From Streptomyces sp. NRRL S-337 (GTDB taxonomy: Bacteria > Actinomycetota > Actinomycetes > Streptomycetales > Streptomycetaceae): a stretch of DNA of 64,000 bases. Made by a program: the position numbers and the translations under genes. The stretch lies in assembly GCF_000720175.1 (NCBI RefSeq), contig NZ_JOIX01000056.1, positions 11,859 to 75,858 on the forward strand. The letters run 5' to 3'. The notes beneath the pieces were generated by a model that saw only the letters and a program-made list of their open reading frames with translations, had not been told where the DNA came from and did no database searches. This document shows positions 38,011 to 47,081 of this stretch, piece after piece (the stretch's first letter is position 1; every line of letters begins with the position of its first letter).

Positions 38011-39372
38011 GTGAACGAGAAGACCCAGTCGCAGGGCACCCTGCGCTCAGAGGCCCGGATAGCCCGCGGTGCGCTGCACCGGCTGCGCCAGGACCTGTTC
38101 GTCGACGCCTTCGCCTTCCGCCCGATGCCGCCGCTGGAGGACGCCAAGGTGTCCCGGTGGGTCCCCTGGCTGCCGGAGCGGCTGCGGCACTGGCTGCGCT
38201 GGCTGCCGCACCTCATGGTCGGTTTCTTCTCGGTGTGCGTCTTCCTGGCGTCCTTCACCATGGGCTACGACATGGGGCCGGTGCGCGGCACCCTGGTCGG
38301 CGGCTTCTCCCTGCTGGTGGCCGCCGCGCCGGCGCTCACGCTGTTCCGGCCGGTGGGCGCCTACTGGCTGGCGCTGGGCGCGTTCGTGGCGTCGGTCGTG
38401 GGCGTTGCGCTCATCTCCGACTACCCCAGTGCCTTCAGCGGCACCGCCTTTCCCACGCTGCTGGCCGTGATGACGCTGGTGGTGCTGCGCACCCGGCCCC
38501 GGATGGCGGTGGAGATGTGGCTGGTCACCCTTGCGGTGGGAGCCGTGGTGCTGGCGGTCACCAGGAACGACTCGGGGGATCTGGGGCCGGTGATGGTCTT
38601 CAGCGGCATGGTGCTGATCTGCGCCGCCGCGGTCCGCGCCTGGCGCGAGGAGCGCCGGCAGGTCGTCGAGACGCTGACCGCGACCGCCGAGGAGCGGTCC
38701 CGGCGCACGCTCCTGGAGGAGCGCGCCACGATCGCCCGTGAGCTGCACGACGTGGTGGCCCACCACATGTCCGTGATCGCCATCCAGGCGGAGGCAGCCC
38801 CGTACCGGGTCGAGAACACCCCGCCCGAGCTCGCCACGTCCTTCGCCACGATCCGCGAGAACGCCGTCGCCGCGCTGACCGAACTGCGCCGCATCCTGGG
38901 CGTGGTCCGCTCCGAGGATCCGGACGCCTTCGCAGAGGTCGATCCGGAGGCCCCGCAGCCGACGCTGGCCAGCCTCGAATCGCTGCTGGACAGCGTCCGC
39001 GGCGCCGGGCTGACCGTCGAGGCGGTGATCACCGGTGCGCCGCGTCCGCTGCCGCAGGGCGTCGAGCTCTCCGCCTACCGGATCGTTCAGGAGGCGCTGA
39101 GCAACACGCTGCGCCATGCGCCGGGCGCCGACGCCCGGGTGGAGATCTCCTACGTGCTCGGCGGGCTCGGCCTGCGGATCATCAACGGCGCCCCGAGCCG
39201 GCTGGCCAAGCCCTCCCCGGGCGCGGGCCACGGCGTGCTGGGCATGCGCGAGCGGGTACAGATGCTGGGCGGCGAGATGACCGCCGACCACACCGAGGAC
39301 GGCGGTTTCGAGGTCGCGGCGTTCATCCCGGTCGCCGCGTCCGAGGCCACTGCGAAGGGGGGTGCCGCATGA
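38011..39372 (+). CDS. Sensor histidine kinase (NarL/DesK-type)
   Basis: The 453-residue protein starts at GTG 38011. Five to six membrane helices occupy residues about 60-215, then a HisKA_3 dimerisation domain with the phospho-accepting His in ERATIARELHDVVAHHMSVIAIQ near 247, and an HATPase domain (YRIVQEALSNTLRHAPGADARVEI, GHGVLGMRERVQMLGGEM). It autophosphorylates and passes the phosphate to the adjacent regulator, with which it overlaps as ATGA. The signal is unknown. The long membrane part suggests a membrane or envelope cue. Confidence 0.9.
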   Translation: MNEKTQSQGTLRSEARIARGALHRLRQDLFVDAFAFRPMPPLEDAKVSRWVPWLPERLRHWLRWLPHLMVGFFSVCVFLASFTMGYDMGPVRGTLVGGFSLLVAAAPALTLFRPVGAYWLALGAFVASVVGVALISDYPSAFSGTAFPTLLAVMTLVVLRTRPRMAVEMWLVTLAVGAVVLAVTRNDSGDLGPVMVFSGMVLICAAAVRAWREERRQVVETLTATAEERSRRTLLEERATIARELHDVVAHHMSVIAIQAEAAPYRVENTPPELATSFATIRENAVAALTELRRILGVVRSEDPDAFAEVDPEAPQPTLASLESLLDSVRGAGLTVEAVITGAPRPLPQGVELSAYRIVQEALSNTLRHAPGADARVEISYVLGGLGLRIINGAPSRLAKPSPGAGHGVLGMRERVQMLGGEMTADHTEDGGFEVAAFIPVAASEATAKGGAA

Positions 39373-40025
39373 TCCGGGTGCTGATCGTCGACGACCAGGT
39401 GATGGTTCGCGAGGGGTTCTCCGTCCTGCTCAACGCCATGCCGGACATCGAGGTCGTCGGGGAGGCCGTGGACGGCCGCCAGGCGGTGCGGAAGGTCGCG
39501 GAGCTCAAGCCCGACGTCGTCCTGATGGACATTCGCATGCCGGAGATGAACGGTCTGGACGCGACCCGCGAGATCGTCGCCGCCGACGCGGACGCCAAGG
39601 TCCTGGTCCTGACGACCTTCGATCTGGACGAGTACGTGTACCAGGCGCTGCGCGCCGGGGCCAGCGGCTTCCTGCTGAAGGACGCCTCGGCCGGTCAGCT
39701 CGCCGAGGGCGTGCGGATCGTCGCCTCCGGCGAGGCACTGCTGGCCCCGACCGTCACCAAGCGGCTGATCTCGGAGTTCTCCCGGCTGGGGACGCCCCGC
39801 GCCCCCGCCCAGGAGCGCATCGCCGATCTGACGGAACGCGAGACCGAGGTGCTGGTGCTGGTCGCCCAGGGCCTGTCGAACGGGGAGATCGCGGCCCATC
39901 TCGTCGTCGCCGAATCGACGGTGAAGACGCACGTCAGCCGCATCCTGGTGAAGCTCGGCCTGCGCGACCGCACGCAGGCGGCGGTCTTCGCGTACGAGGC
40001 CCGGCTGGTGACACCGGGGGCCTGA
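39369..40025 (+). CDS. LuxR/NarL-family response regulator
   Basis: The 218-residue protein has a receiver domain with VDDQ (acidic pocket), phospho-Asp in VVLMDIRMPEMNGLDATREI near residue 54, and Lys in SGFLLKDASA, then a C-terminal LuxR-type HTH (LTERETEVLVLVAQGLSNGEIAAHLVVAESTVKTHVSRILVKLGL). It is coupled to the kinase by ATGA overlap. It probably activates genes in response to the kinase; the targets are not visible here. Confidence 0.95.
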   Translation: MIRVLIVDDQVMVREGFSVLLNAMPDIEVVGEAVDGRQAVRKVAELKPDVVLMDIRMPEMNGLDATREIVAADADAKVLVLTTFDLDEYVYQALRAGASGFLLKDASAGQLAEGVRIVASGEALLAPTVTKRLISEFSRLGTPRAPAQERIADLTERETEVLVLVAQGLSNGEIAAHLVVAESTVKTHVSRILVKLGLRDRTQAAVFAYEARLVTPGA

Positions 40026-40057
40026 CCCGCCTCTGCGTCCACAGCCTGTGGACACGA

Positions 40058-40095
40058 GTACGCGGCCGGAGTCCGCTACAGCTCCGGCCGCGTAC
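40058..40095 (+). terminator. Terminator of the two-component operon
   Basis: A perfect 14-bp stem (GTACGCGGCCGGAG and complement) with a 10-nt loop lies 32 bp after the regulator stop. Confidence 0.8.
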
Positions 40096-40109
40096 GTCTG
40101 TGGGTGGTG

Positions 40110-40123
40110 GTTTCACGTGAAAC
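40110..40123. promoter_or_regulatory. parS, copy 2
   Basis: GTTTCACGTGAAAC, first of three copies within 90 bp of noncoding DNA between convergent operons. Confidence 0.9.
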
Positions 40124-40147
40124 GGCGCCCTACGTCGGCGAGTTGGG

Positions 40148-40161
40148 GTTTCACGTGAAAC
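40148..40161. promoter_or_regulatory. parS, copy 3
   Basis: Exact GTTTCACGTGAAAC, 38 bp after copy 2 (start to start). Confidence 0.9.
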
Positions 40162-40185
40162 GGCGGCGTGCATCCGTGCGTTGCC

Positions 40186-40199
40186 GTTTCACGTGAAAC
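40186..40199. promoter_or_regulatory. parS, copy 4
   Basis: Exact GTTTCACGTGAAAC, again 38 bp from its neighbour, so the three sites are evenly spaced. Confidence 0.9.
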
Positions 40200-40211
40200 C
40201 GCCGGGCGGGA

Positions 40212-41849
40212 TCAGCCGATGTCGCGCCGGCGGAACCCGGCCAGGCCGGCGGCGAGGAAGACGGCGGAGAGCGCGAGCAGCCAGACGAACGGGGCGGCGG
40301 TGGCGTGGGTGCCCGGGAGCTTGGGCAGGTGGCCGTAGGGCGAGAGGTCCATGGCCCACTGGGGGAGCCTCAGCGACGGGCCGATCCAGCCGAGCGCCAG
40401 GCAGCCCCCGACCACCGCCCACACGGCCGTGGTGGCCCGGGGCAGCAGCCCGAAGGCCAGCACCGCCAGGCCGGTGAGCGTCCAGACTGCCGGCACCTGG
40501 GCGAGCGCGGCGGCCAGCACCGGCCCCACCCGGCCGGCGTCGCCGACCGAGATGCCGTACGAGATGCCGAGCGCCAACCCGCCGAAGCCGAGGACGACGA
40601 CCGTGCCGGCGTAGGCGACGGCCAGGTGGCCGGCGGCCCAGCGGAGCCGGCCCACCGCGCCGGCCAGCACCGGTTCGGCCCGGTCGGCGGTCTCCTCGCC
40701 GCGCAGCCGGAGCACCGCACCGGCCGCGTAGATCGCGGCGACCATGCCGAGCATGCCGACCATCGTGGCCAGGAAGGCGTCGGTCAGCCGCGCCTGCCCG
40801 CCCATCCGCTCGAAGATCTCGCGGGTCCGCTGGTTGCCGCCGACCATGTCGGACGCGCCCTTCGCGATCCCGCCGAAGACCGCGCCGGCGCACACGTAAC
40901 CGAGCGTCCAGCCGCCGAGGGTCGTCCGCTGCAGCCGCCAGGCCAGGCCGAACGGCCCGGCCAGCGAGCGCGGGGCCCGGGCCGGACCGGGCCGGGCCGG
41001 CAGGAAGCTCATGCCGAGGTCGCGGCGGGCGGTGAGCGCGTAGGCGGCGGCCACGGTGAGCGCGGTGCCCGCCAGGAAGAGCAGCAGCGCCCCCCAGCGC
41101 TCGTCGGCGTACGCCCGCAGGTTCTCCGCCCAACCGAGCGGCGCGGCCCAGGTGAGCGGGGAGCCGGCGGTGGCGTCGGCGGCATCGCCCGCGCCGCGCA
41201 GCGCGAAGGCGAGGCCGAGCACCGCGCCGGTCAGCCCCTTCGCCATCCGGGCGCTCTCGGTGAGCTGCGCGGCGATGGCGGCCAGACCGGCGAACAGCAT
41301 GCCGGTGCCGCCGATGGCGAGCCCGAGGGCCAGCGAACCGGCGGCCGGCCGACCGGACCGGGCGAGCCCCGCCGCGATCAGCACGACGAGCACGGCGTTG
41401 GCGAGCAGCGCCGCCAGCAGGGCCGCGGTCAGCGGCGCCCGACGGCCCACCATCGCGGCGGACAGCAGCTCCTGACGGCCCGTCTCCTCCTCCTCACGGG
41501 TGTGCCGCACGACGATCAGCAGGCTCATCACCGCGGCCAGCACCGCCCCGAACCCGGCCATCCGCCAGGCGATCAGGCCGCCGAGGGAGTCGCTGAAGAC
41601 GGGGCCGTACAGCGCGCGCATCGAGCCGTTGGTGGTCATCGAGCCGGCCAGTTGGGCGCGCTCGGCGGCGGTGCCGTAGAGCGCTTCGAAGGACGAGCCC
41701 AGGCTCGCCACGACCAGGCCGAGGCCGAGCACCCAGGCCGGGATCATCACCCGGTCGCGGCGCAGCGCGAGCCGCAACAGGACGCCGGTACCGGCCAGTT
41801 GGCGGGAGCGGGCGGTGCCGGCGGGCACCGCGGCGGCCACCGCGGTCAT
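40212..41849 (-). CDS. ABC-2 type exporter permease
   Basis: The 545-residue protein has about 12 membrane helices in two similar halves (for example [41 protein letters not shown] in the first and [24 protein letters not shown] in the second), each with the [14 protein letters not shown] coupling motif of antibiotic-exporter permeases. It is encoded after its ATPase with an ATGA overlap. It likely exports a hydrophobic compound. A divergent regulator shares the upstream region. Confidence 0.9.
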   Translation of the reverse strand: MTAVAAAVPAGTARSRQLAGTGVLLRLALRRDRVMIPAWVLGLGLVVASLGSSFEALYGTAAERAQLAGSMTTNGSMRALYGPVFSDSLGGLIAWRMAGFGAVLAAVMSLLIVVRHTREEEETGRQELLSAAMVGRRAPLTAALLAALLANAVLVVLIAAGLARSGRPAAGSLALGLAIGGTGMLFAGLAAIAAQLTESARMAKGLTGAVLGLAFALRGAGDAADATAGSPLTWAAPLGWAENLRAYADERWGALLLFLAGTALTVAAAYALTARRDLGMSFLPARPGPARAPRSLAGPFGLAWRLQRTTLGGWTLGYVCAGAVFGGIAKGASDMVGGNQRTREIFERMGGQARLTDAFLATMVGMLGMVAAIYAAGAVLRLRGEETADRAEPVLAGAVGRLRWAAGHLAVAYAGTVVVLGFGGLALGISYGISVGDAGRVGPVLAAALAQVPAVWTLTGLAVLAFGLLPRATTAVWAVVGGCLALGWIGPSLRLPQWAMDLSPYGHLPKLPGTHATAAPFVWLLALSAVFLAAGLAGFRRRDIG

Positions 41850-42814
41850 CGGGCGACCGCCGTCTCGTCGCGGTCGGCCCCGCCGCGTACGTCGTCCTGG
41901 TAGTGCCGCAGGAACAGCTCTTCCAGGGTGGGCGGGGTGCTGGTCAGGCTGCGTACCCCGGAGGTGGCCAGCGACCGCAGCACGGCGTCGAGCTTGCCGG
42001 TGTCGACCTGCAGCCTGACCCGGTGCCCCTGGACGTCCAGGTCGTGGACACCGGGGAGCGCGGCCAAACCTCCCCCGGCTACCGCTGGGGGGACCCCGTC
42101 AGGGCCGGCCAGTTCGGCGACGATCGACGTACGGGTCAGGTGCCGCAGCTCGCCGAGCGAACCGGACTCGACCGTCCGCCCCTTGCGGATGATGCTGACC
42201 CGGTCGCAGAGCGCTTCCACCTCGGACAGTACGTGGCTGGAGAGCAGCACCGTACGGCCGCGGTCGCGCTCCTCGATGACGCAGGTCTGGAAGACCTCCT
42301 CCATCAACGGGTCGAGCCCGGAGGTCGGTTCGTCGAGGATCAGCAGGTCGACGTCGGAGGCGAAGGCGGCGACCAGGGCGACCTTCTGCCGGTTGCCCTT
42401 GGAGTACGTGCGCCCCTTCTTGGTCGGGTCGAGCTCGAAGCGCTCCAGCAGCTCGTCCCGCCGCGCCCGGTCCATCCCGCCGCGGAGCCGCCCGTAGAGA
42501 TCGATGACCTCGCCGCCGGAGAGGTTGCGCCACAGGGTGACATCGCCGGGGACGTAGGCGACGCGGCGGTGCAGGGCGACGGCGTCGTGCCAGGGATCGC
42601 GGTCCAGGAGCCGGGCGGTGCCGCGGTCGGCGCGCAGCAGACCGAGCAGCACGCGGATGGTGGTGGACTTCCCGGCGCCGTTGGGCCCCAGGAATCCGTG
42701 TACCTCGCCGGCCTCGACGGTGAGGTCGAGGCCGTCCAGCGCACGGGTCCGCCCGAAGGACTTGTGGAGACCGTCCACCCGGATCGCGGGAGCGGGAGCG
42801 ATTGGCTTGGTCAT
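41846..42814 (-). CDS. ABC exporter ATP-binding protein
   Basis: The 322-residue protein has Walker [10 protein letters not shown] near residue 43, Q-loop region [12 protein letters not shown], signature [15 protein letters not shown] (a variant of LSGGQ with YSKGN) near 136-145, and Walker [16 protein letters not shown]. The YSKGNRQK signature is typical of DrrA-type drug exporters. It drives the following permease. The start codon lies 20 bp from the palindrome at 42835, so binding there should control it. Confidence 0.95.
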   Translation of the reverse strand: MTKPIAPAPAIRVDGLHKSFGRTRALDGLDLTVEAGEVHGFLGPNGAGKSTTIRVLLGLLRADRGTARLLDRDPWHDAVALHRRVAYVPGDVTLWRNLSGGEVIDLYGRLRGGMDRARRDELLERFELDPTKKGRTYSKGNRQKVALVAAFASDVDLLILDEPTSGLDPLMEEVFQTCVIEERDRGRTVLLSSHVLSEVEALCDRVSIIRKGRTVESGSLGELRHLTRTSIVAELAGPDGVPPAVAGGGLAALPGVHDLDVQGHRVRLQVDTGKLDAVLRSLATSGVRSLTSTPPTLEELFLRHYQDDVRGGADRDETAVAR

Positions 42815-42834
42815 GCTTCGGAAGCTACGCGAGT

Positions 42835-42850
42835 TTCACAAATTTGTGAA
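42835..42850. promoter_or_regulatory. 16-bp perfect palindrome in the divergent promoter (probable operator)
   Basis: TTCACAAATTTGTGAA is a perfect palindrome, AT-rich against a very GC-rich background, between the divergent ABC operon and the GbsR-like gene. It is the natural candidate operator for that regulator. Confidence 0.75.
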
Positions 42851-42908
42851 GTTAAGAAACCGTATAAAGTTGAGCGGGGTGGCGCTGATCAGGGGAGAGG
42901 ATGCGGAC

Positions 42909-43460
42909 ATGAGCAATGCGGAACGTGCGGCAGGTACGGACAGCGGCGACGGGCGGCGGACTGCCGACCCACGCGCCCAGGAGGCGATCTCCCAGTTCGT
43001 CGAACGGTTCGCGGCCCAGATGGTGGACGCCGGGATGGCCCGCATGCCGGCCCGCGTCTTCGCCTGCCTGCTCGCCTCCGACTCCGGCGTCCTGACCTCC
43101 GCCGAGCTGGGCGAACGGCTCCAGATCAGCCCCGCCGCGGTGTCCGGCGCGGTGCGCTACCTCTCCCAGGTCGACATGATCAGCCGCGAACGCGAGCCGG
43201 GCTCCCGCCGCGACCGCTACCGCGTGCACAGCGACCAGTGGTACGAGGCGCTGACCCGCCGGGAGAACGTCATCGCCCGCTGGGAGGGCACCCTGCGCGA
43301 GGGCGTGGAGAGCCTCGGCCCCGACTCCCCGGCCGGCCGCCGGCTCAACGAGACCCTGGTCTTCTTCGCCTTCCTGCAGAAGGAGCTGCCCGCCCTGCTG
43401 GACCGCTGGCGCGACCACCGCGACCAGCTGCGCGCCGGTTACGACGGCGCCGACGGCTGA
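42909..43460 (+). CDS. GbsR/MarR-family transcriptional regulator
   Basis: The 183-residue protein has a winged helix at residues about 30-105 (VERFAAQMVDAGMARMPARVFACLLASDSGVLTSAELGERLQISPAAVSGAVRYL, then SREREPGSRRDRYRV as the wing) and a helical C-terminal dimerisation region. The ATG at 42909 follows GGGAGAGGA. The divergent arrangement with a drug-type ABC exporter and the palindrome in between indicate local repression relieved by a transported ligand; this is inference. Confidence 0.9.
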   Translation: MSNAERAAGTDSGDGRRTADPRAQEAISQFVERFAAQMVDAGMARMPARVFACLLASDSGVLTSAELGERLQISPAAVSGAVRYLSQVDMISREREPGSRRDRYRVHSDQWYEALTRRENVIARWEGTLREGVESLGPDSPAGRRLNETLVFFAFLQKELPALLDRWRDHRDQLRAGYDGADG

Positions 43461-43544
43461 GCCCGGCGGCCGACGGCCCCACCGCTCGGCGCGCAGACGA
43501 GAGCCTCACCCCCGCCGCTCCCAGCTCATCCCCGCCGCTCCCCG

Positions 43545-44678
43545 CTACCCCCGCCGCGGCAGCTGCAGCCGCCAGGCCCCCGGCTGCACCGTCCACGTAC
43601 GGGTCCGCACCGGCCCGCCGACCACCGCGTCCGCCCGGTAGTGGAAGTCCGCGCCGGACACCGTCACGGTCCGCGCCCGGGCCCGTATCGGATGCCCGCC
43701 GCCCGGCCAGTGCACCACGACCTCGGCCAGCTCCCCGCCGCCGTCCCGGCGGTCCCCCTGACCGTCGCCGTCACCCACGCCGCGACCGGCCCCGGTCCCC
43801 GGCCACCCCGTCCCGGCCTGCCCGCCCGGCACCACCGACACCCCGCGCACCGGCCGGTCCAGATCCGCCAGCAGCACCCCGTCCGCCTCGATCCGCAGCC
43901 GCTGCTCCGGCACCCGCACGCGCCGCCCGCCCGCCGCCCCGGCCTCCGTACGGGACGACCCCCAGAACCCGGCCGCCGGTGCCAGCAGCGCCAGCGCTGA
44001 CCGCGCGGTCCGGGCGGCCGGCCCCCACCACGGCCGGTGCCCGTCGGCGCCCGGCCCCCCGGCCGACGGCCCGTCCGCCCCGGCGGACCCCGCGCCCACC
44101 GCGCCCTCCGTGTGCTCCCCGGCATCCACCGGCCCGGCCGCACCCGGCACGAACACCCGGTGTCCCGGGCCGTCCGCCGCCCGCCGCCCGCCGTTCCGTC
44201 CGCCGTCCCGCCCGCACGGGATCCGCAGCCCGCCCAGCACGATCCCGCCGCTGTCGTCCGTCAGCAGGTCCATCGCCCGCTCCACGCCGTCCAGCACCGT
44301 CCGTGCCGCGGCGACGGTGTCCTGCGGGACACCCAGCGAGCGGCTCAGCGCCACCGCGGCCGGCGCCCCCACCGGGACCATCGACACCGGCACCCCGGCC
44401 AGCTCCCGCTCCCTGTGCAGCAGCCCCACGACCCGCAGCAGCGCCCGGTCGTCGCCGATCACCACCGGCCGCCGCTGCCCCCGCCGGGCCAGCGCCCGCG
44501 CGAACTCCTCCGGCCCCTCCGGCAGGCAGATCTTCGCTCCCGCGCCCGCACACAGGACGTCCTTCGCGATGCGCACGGATTCGCCGTCGGTCCTGCGCGC
44601 GACCGGATCGATGACCACGAGCAGGGGGTACCCCCGAACGGAGTCCACGGGAGAGTGCCCAGAAGGCTGCGCCGACAC
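43545..44678 (-). CDS. Diacylglycerol kinase-like protein, degenerate
   Basis: The 377-residue protein resembles the lipid/diacylglycerol kinase fold: LLVVIDPVARRTDGESVR near residue 20, a VIGDDRALLRVV segment where active kinases have GGDGT, and VPVGAPAAVALSRSLGVP in place of PLGTxNDxAR. The C-terminal half contains the beta-domain (LRIEADGVLLADLDRP) and a Gly/Ala-rich insertion (residues about 170-240). Loss of the GGDGT loop suggests it cannot use ATP in the usual way. It is divergent from purA. Confidence 0.7.
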   Translation of the reverse strand: MSAQPSGHSPVDSVRGYPLLVVIDPVARRTDGESVRIAKDVLCAGAGAKICLPEGPEEFARALARRGQRRPVVIGDDRALLRVVGLLHRERELAGVPVSMVPVGAPAAVALSRSLGVPQDTVAAARTVLDGVERAMDLLTDDSGGIVLGGLRIPCGRDGGRNGGRRAADGPGHRVFVPGAAGPVDAGEHTEGAVGAGSAGADGPSAGGPGADGHRPWWGPAARTARSALALLAPAAGFWGSSRTEAGAAGGRRVRVPEQRLRIEADGVLLADLDRPVRGVSVVPGGQAGTGWPGTGAGRGVGDGDGQGDRRDGGGELAEVVVHWPGGGHPIRARARTVTVSGADFHYRADAVVGGPVRTRTWTVQPGAWRLQLPRRG

Positions 44679-44712
44679 CTCGGTCCTTCCTCAGGTAGCA
44701 TCTCGGTGCAAG

Positions 44713-44740
44713 AGCCCCTTGCGCTATTGCGCCAGGGGCT
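44713..44740 (+). promoter_or_regulatory. Hairpin in the purA upstream region (possible attenuator)
   Basis: AGCCCCTTGCGC pairs with GCGCCAGGGGCT (one mismatch) around TATT, followed by TCGTCTATTC. It lies 115 bp before purA in a divergent region, where a plain terminator is not expected, so it may attenuate purA transcription. It could also stop a short transcript from the opposite promoter. Confidence 0.5.
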
Positions 44741-44854
44741 TCGTCTATTCCGGGGCACCGGTTCGACGGCTGCAGCGATGACGGACGCGTGAACACGCAA
44801 CGCCACGCCATCCACGCACGTTGGACATGCCCCGCCCGGAAGGGGTGTACGCCT

Positions 44855-46141
44855 GTGCCCGCACTTGTGCTGCTCGGTGCTCAGTGGGGTGATGAGGGCA
44901 AGGGGAAGGCCACCGACCTGCTCGGTGGATCCGTCGATTACGTGGTGCGCTACCAGGGCGGCAACAACGCCGGCCACACGGTCGTCGTGGGCGACCAGAA
45001 GTACGCGCTGCATCTCCTCCCCTCCGGAATCCTCTCGCCGGGGTGCACCCCGGTCATCGGCAACGGTGTCGTGGTCGACCCGGCGGTCCTGCTCTCCGAG
45101 CTGAGCGGACTCAACGAGCGCGGCGTCGACACGTCCAAGCTGCTGCTCAGCGGTAACGCGCACCTGATCACGCCGTACAACATCACCGTCGACAAGGTGA
45201 CGGAACGGTTCCTCGGCAAGCGGAAGATCGGCACCACCGGTCGCGGCATCGGCCCGACCTACGCCGACAAGATCAACCGCGTCGGCATCCGCGTCCAGGA
45301 CCTCTACGACGAGTCGATCCTCACGCAGAAGGTCGAGGCGGCGCTCGACGTCAAGAACCAGCTGCTGACCAAGCTCTACAACCGCCGCGCCATCGAGGCC
45401 GGCCAGGTCGTCGAGGAGCTGCTCGGCTACGCCGACCAGATCAAGGGCTACGTCGCCGACACCACCCTGATCCTCAACAACGCCCTCGCCGAGGACAAGG
45501 TCGTCCTCTTCGAAGGCGGCCAGGGCACGCTGCTGGACATCGACCACGGCACGTACCCCTTCGTGACGTCCTCGAACCCGACCGCCGGCGGCGCCTGCAC
45601 CGGCACCGGCGTCGGCCCGACGAAGATCAGCCGGGTCATCGGCATCCTCAAGGCGTACACCACCCGCGTCGGCGCCGGCCCGTTCCCCACCGAGCTCTTC
45701 GACGAGGACGGCGAGGCCCTGCGCCGCATCGGCGGCGAGCGGGGCGTCACCACCGGCCGCGACCGCCGCTGCGGCTGGTTCGACGCGGTCATCGCCCGCT
45801 ACGCGACCCGCGTGAACGGCCTGACCGACTTCTTCCTCACCAAGCTCGACGTGCTCACCGGCTGGGAGCAGATCCCGGTCTGCGTGGCGTACGAGATCGA
45901 CGGCAAGCGCGTCGAGGAGCTGCCCTACTCGCAGTCCGACTTCCACCACGCGAAGCCGATCTACGAGACCCTGCCGGGCTGGTCCGAGGACATCACCAAG
46001 GCGAAGTCCTTCTCCGACCTGCCGAAGAACGCCCAGAACTACGTCAAGGCACTGGAAGAGATGTCCGGCGCCCCGATCTCCGCCATCGGCGTCGGCCCCG
46101 GCCGCGACGAGACGATCGAGATCAACTCGTTCCTGTCGTAG
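44855..46141 (+). CDS. purA: Adenylosuccinate synthetase
   Basis: The 428-residue protein starts at GTG 44855. It has the P-loop [16 protein letters not shown] (residues about 8-23), the catalytic Asp/His region with [49 protein letters not shown] and the GTP-binding [18 protein letters not shown]. It makes adenylosuccinate from IMP and aspartate. It has a good terminator and no operon partner. Confidence 0.97.
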   Translation: MPALVLLGAQWGDEGKGKATDLLGGSVDYVVRYQGGNNAGHTVVVGDQKYALHLLPSGILSPGCTPVIGNGVVVDPAVLLSELSGLNERGVDTSKLLLSGNAHLITPYNITVDKVTERFLGKRKIGTTGRGIGPTYADKINRVGIRVQDLYDESILTQKVEAALDVKNQLLTKLYNRRAIEAGQVVEELLGYADQIKGYVADTTLILNNALAEDKVVLFEGGQGTLLDIDHGTYPFVTSSNPTAGGACTGTGVGPTKISRVIGILKAYTTRVGAGPFPTELFDEDGEALRRIGGERGVTTGRDRRCGWFDAVIARYATRVNGLTDFFLTKLDVLTGWEQIPVCVAYEIDGKRVEELPYSQSDFHHAKPIYETLPGWSEDITKAKSFSDLPKNAQNYVKALEEMSGAPISAIGVGPGRDETIEINSFLS

Positions 46142-46161
46142 GGGCAGGGACCGCCTGAACC

Positions 46162-46204
46162 AAGGGCCCGCACACCGTCGGTACGTGACGGGGCGCGGGC
46201 CCTT
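46162..46204 (+). terminator. Terminator of purA
   Basis: AAGGGCCCGC pairs exactly with GCGGGCCCTT, enclosing an inner CCGTC/GACGG hairpin and followed by TTGCG. Confidence 0.85.
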
Positions 46205-46307
46205 TGCGTGCGCGCTCCCTGTGCTCGAACGAGTGATCTGGGGCGGAATATGCCCATGGCACCTCCGCTCCCGGCCATGCTGGCTTTCCTCTCGAAAGGA
46301 GTGCAGC

Positions 46308-46892
46308 ATGACGGTTATGGCCGAGCGCATGTCTCACATGTCGGTGGAGGACTTCGAGCAGATCGCCTCCGCCGCGCCCGAGACCGTCACGTTGGAGTTC
46401 ATCGGCGGACGGATCGAGGAGAAGTGCGTGCCGGACGGGGATCACGGAACGATCATCATGTGGCTGATCAGGCAGTGCATGCAGGGTCGCCCGGAGCTGG
46501 ACCTCGACCCAACCCAGGGGCTGAAGGTCGGGGAGTACCGCAAGGGCCGGGTCCGGCCGGACGGCTCGCTCGCGCCCATCGGGCACTTCGCAGGCCAAGG
46601 TGAGTGGGCCGGCACCGACGGCGTCCTGATGACCGTAGAGGTCACCTCCTACGACGGCGACACCGACCGCCGTGACCGGCAGGAGAAGCCCACCGCCTAC
46701 GCGGCCGCAGGCATTCCCGTCTACCTCCTCATCGACCGCGATGCCTGCCAGGCCGTCGTCCACACCCACCCCAGCGCAGAGCTGGGTTGCTACCTCGACG
46801 TCCACCGGGCCCCCTTCGGCGAGCAGGTCACCCTCCCCGACCCGGTCGGCATCACCCTCGACACCGAGCCCCTGAAGACCTACGTCCGCTGA
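46308..46892 (+). CDS. Uma2-family (PD-(D/E)xK-like) protein
   Basis: The 194-residue protein starts at ATG 46308 behind AAAGGAG. It has the Uma2 pattern: MSVEDFEQIASAAPE, VTLEFIGGRIEEKCVPDGDHG, VRPDGSLAP, LMTVEVTSYDGDTDRRDRQEKPTAYAAAGIPVYLLIDRD, with the E-V-T-S and K-x-x-x-Y nuclease-fold residues in place. Uma2 proteins are very numerous in actinomycetes and cyanobacteria and are suspected nucleases of unknown role. It stands at the start of an accessory stretch. Confidence 0.9.
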   Translation: MTVMAERMSHMSVEDFEQIASAAPETVTLEFIGGRIEEKCVPDGDHGTIIMWLIRQCMQGRPELDLDPTQGLKVGEYRKGRVRPDGSLAPIGHFAGQGEWAGTDGVLMTVEVTSYDGDTDRRDRQEKPTAYAAAGIPVYLLIDRDACQAVVHTHPSAELGCYLDVHRAPFGEQVTLPDPVGITLDTEPLKTYVR

Positions 46893-47081
46893 CGGCGCGG
46901 GACGGGGGTCGTCTCCTCCTCCGTCCCTTCCTTTACCGGGACTTGGCCGATATCCGGCGCTTGTGGATGCCGAATTCCGTGTGGCGGAACTCGGCGCGCT
47001 CGTGGAACGTAGAAGCAGCACGAGCACCGCTTGTTCGCCCGCACGATCGCCCGTCCTCATCCTGCGCGCCAAGGAGACCGT

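Noticed and set aside
31498..40199. Origin of replication inside the window
   Set aside because: parS sites suggest proximity, but no DnaA-box cluster or dnaA/dnaN genes are present.
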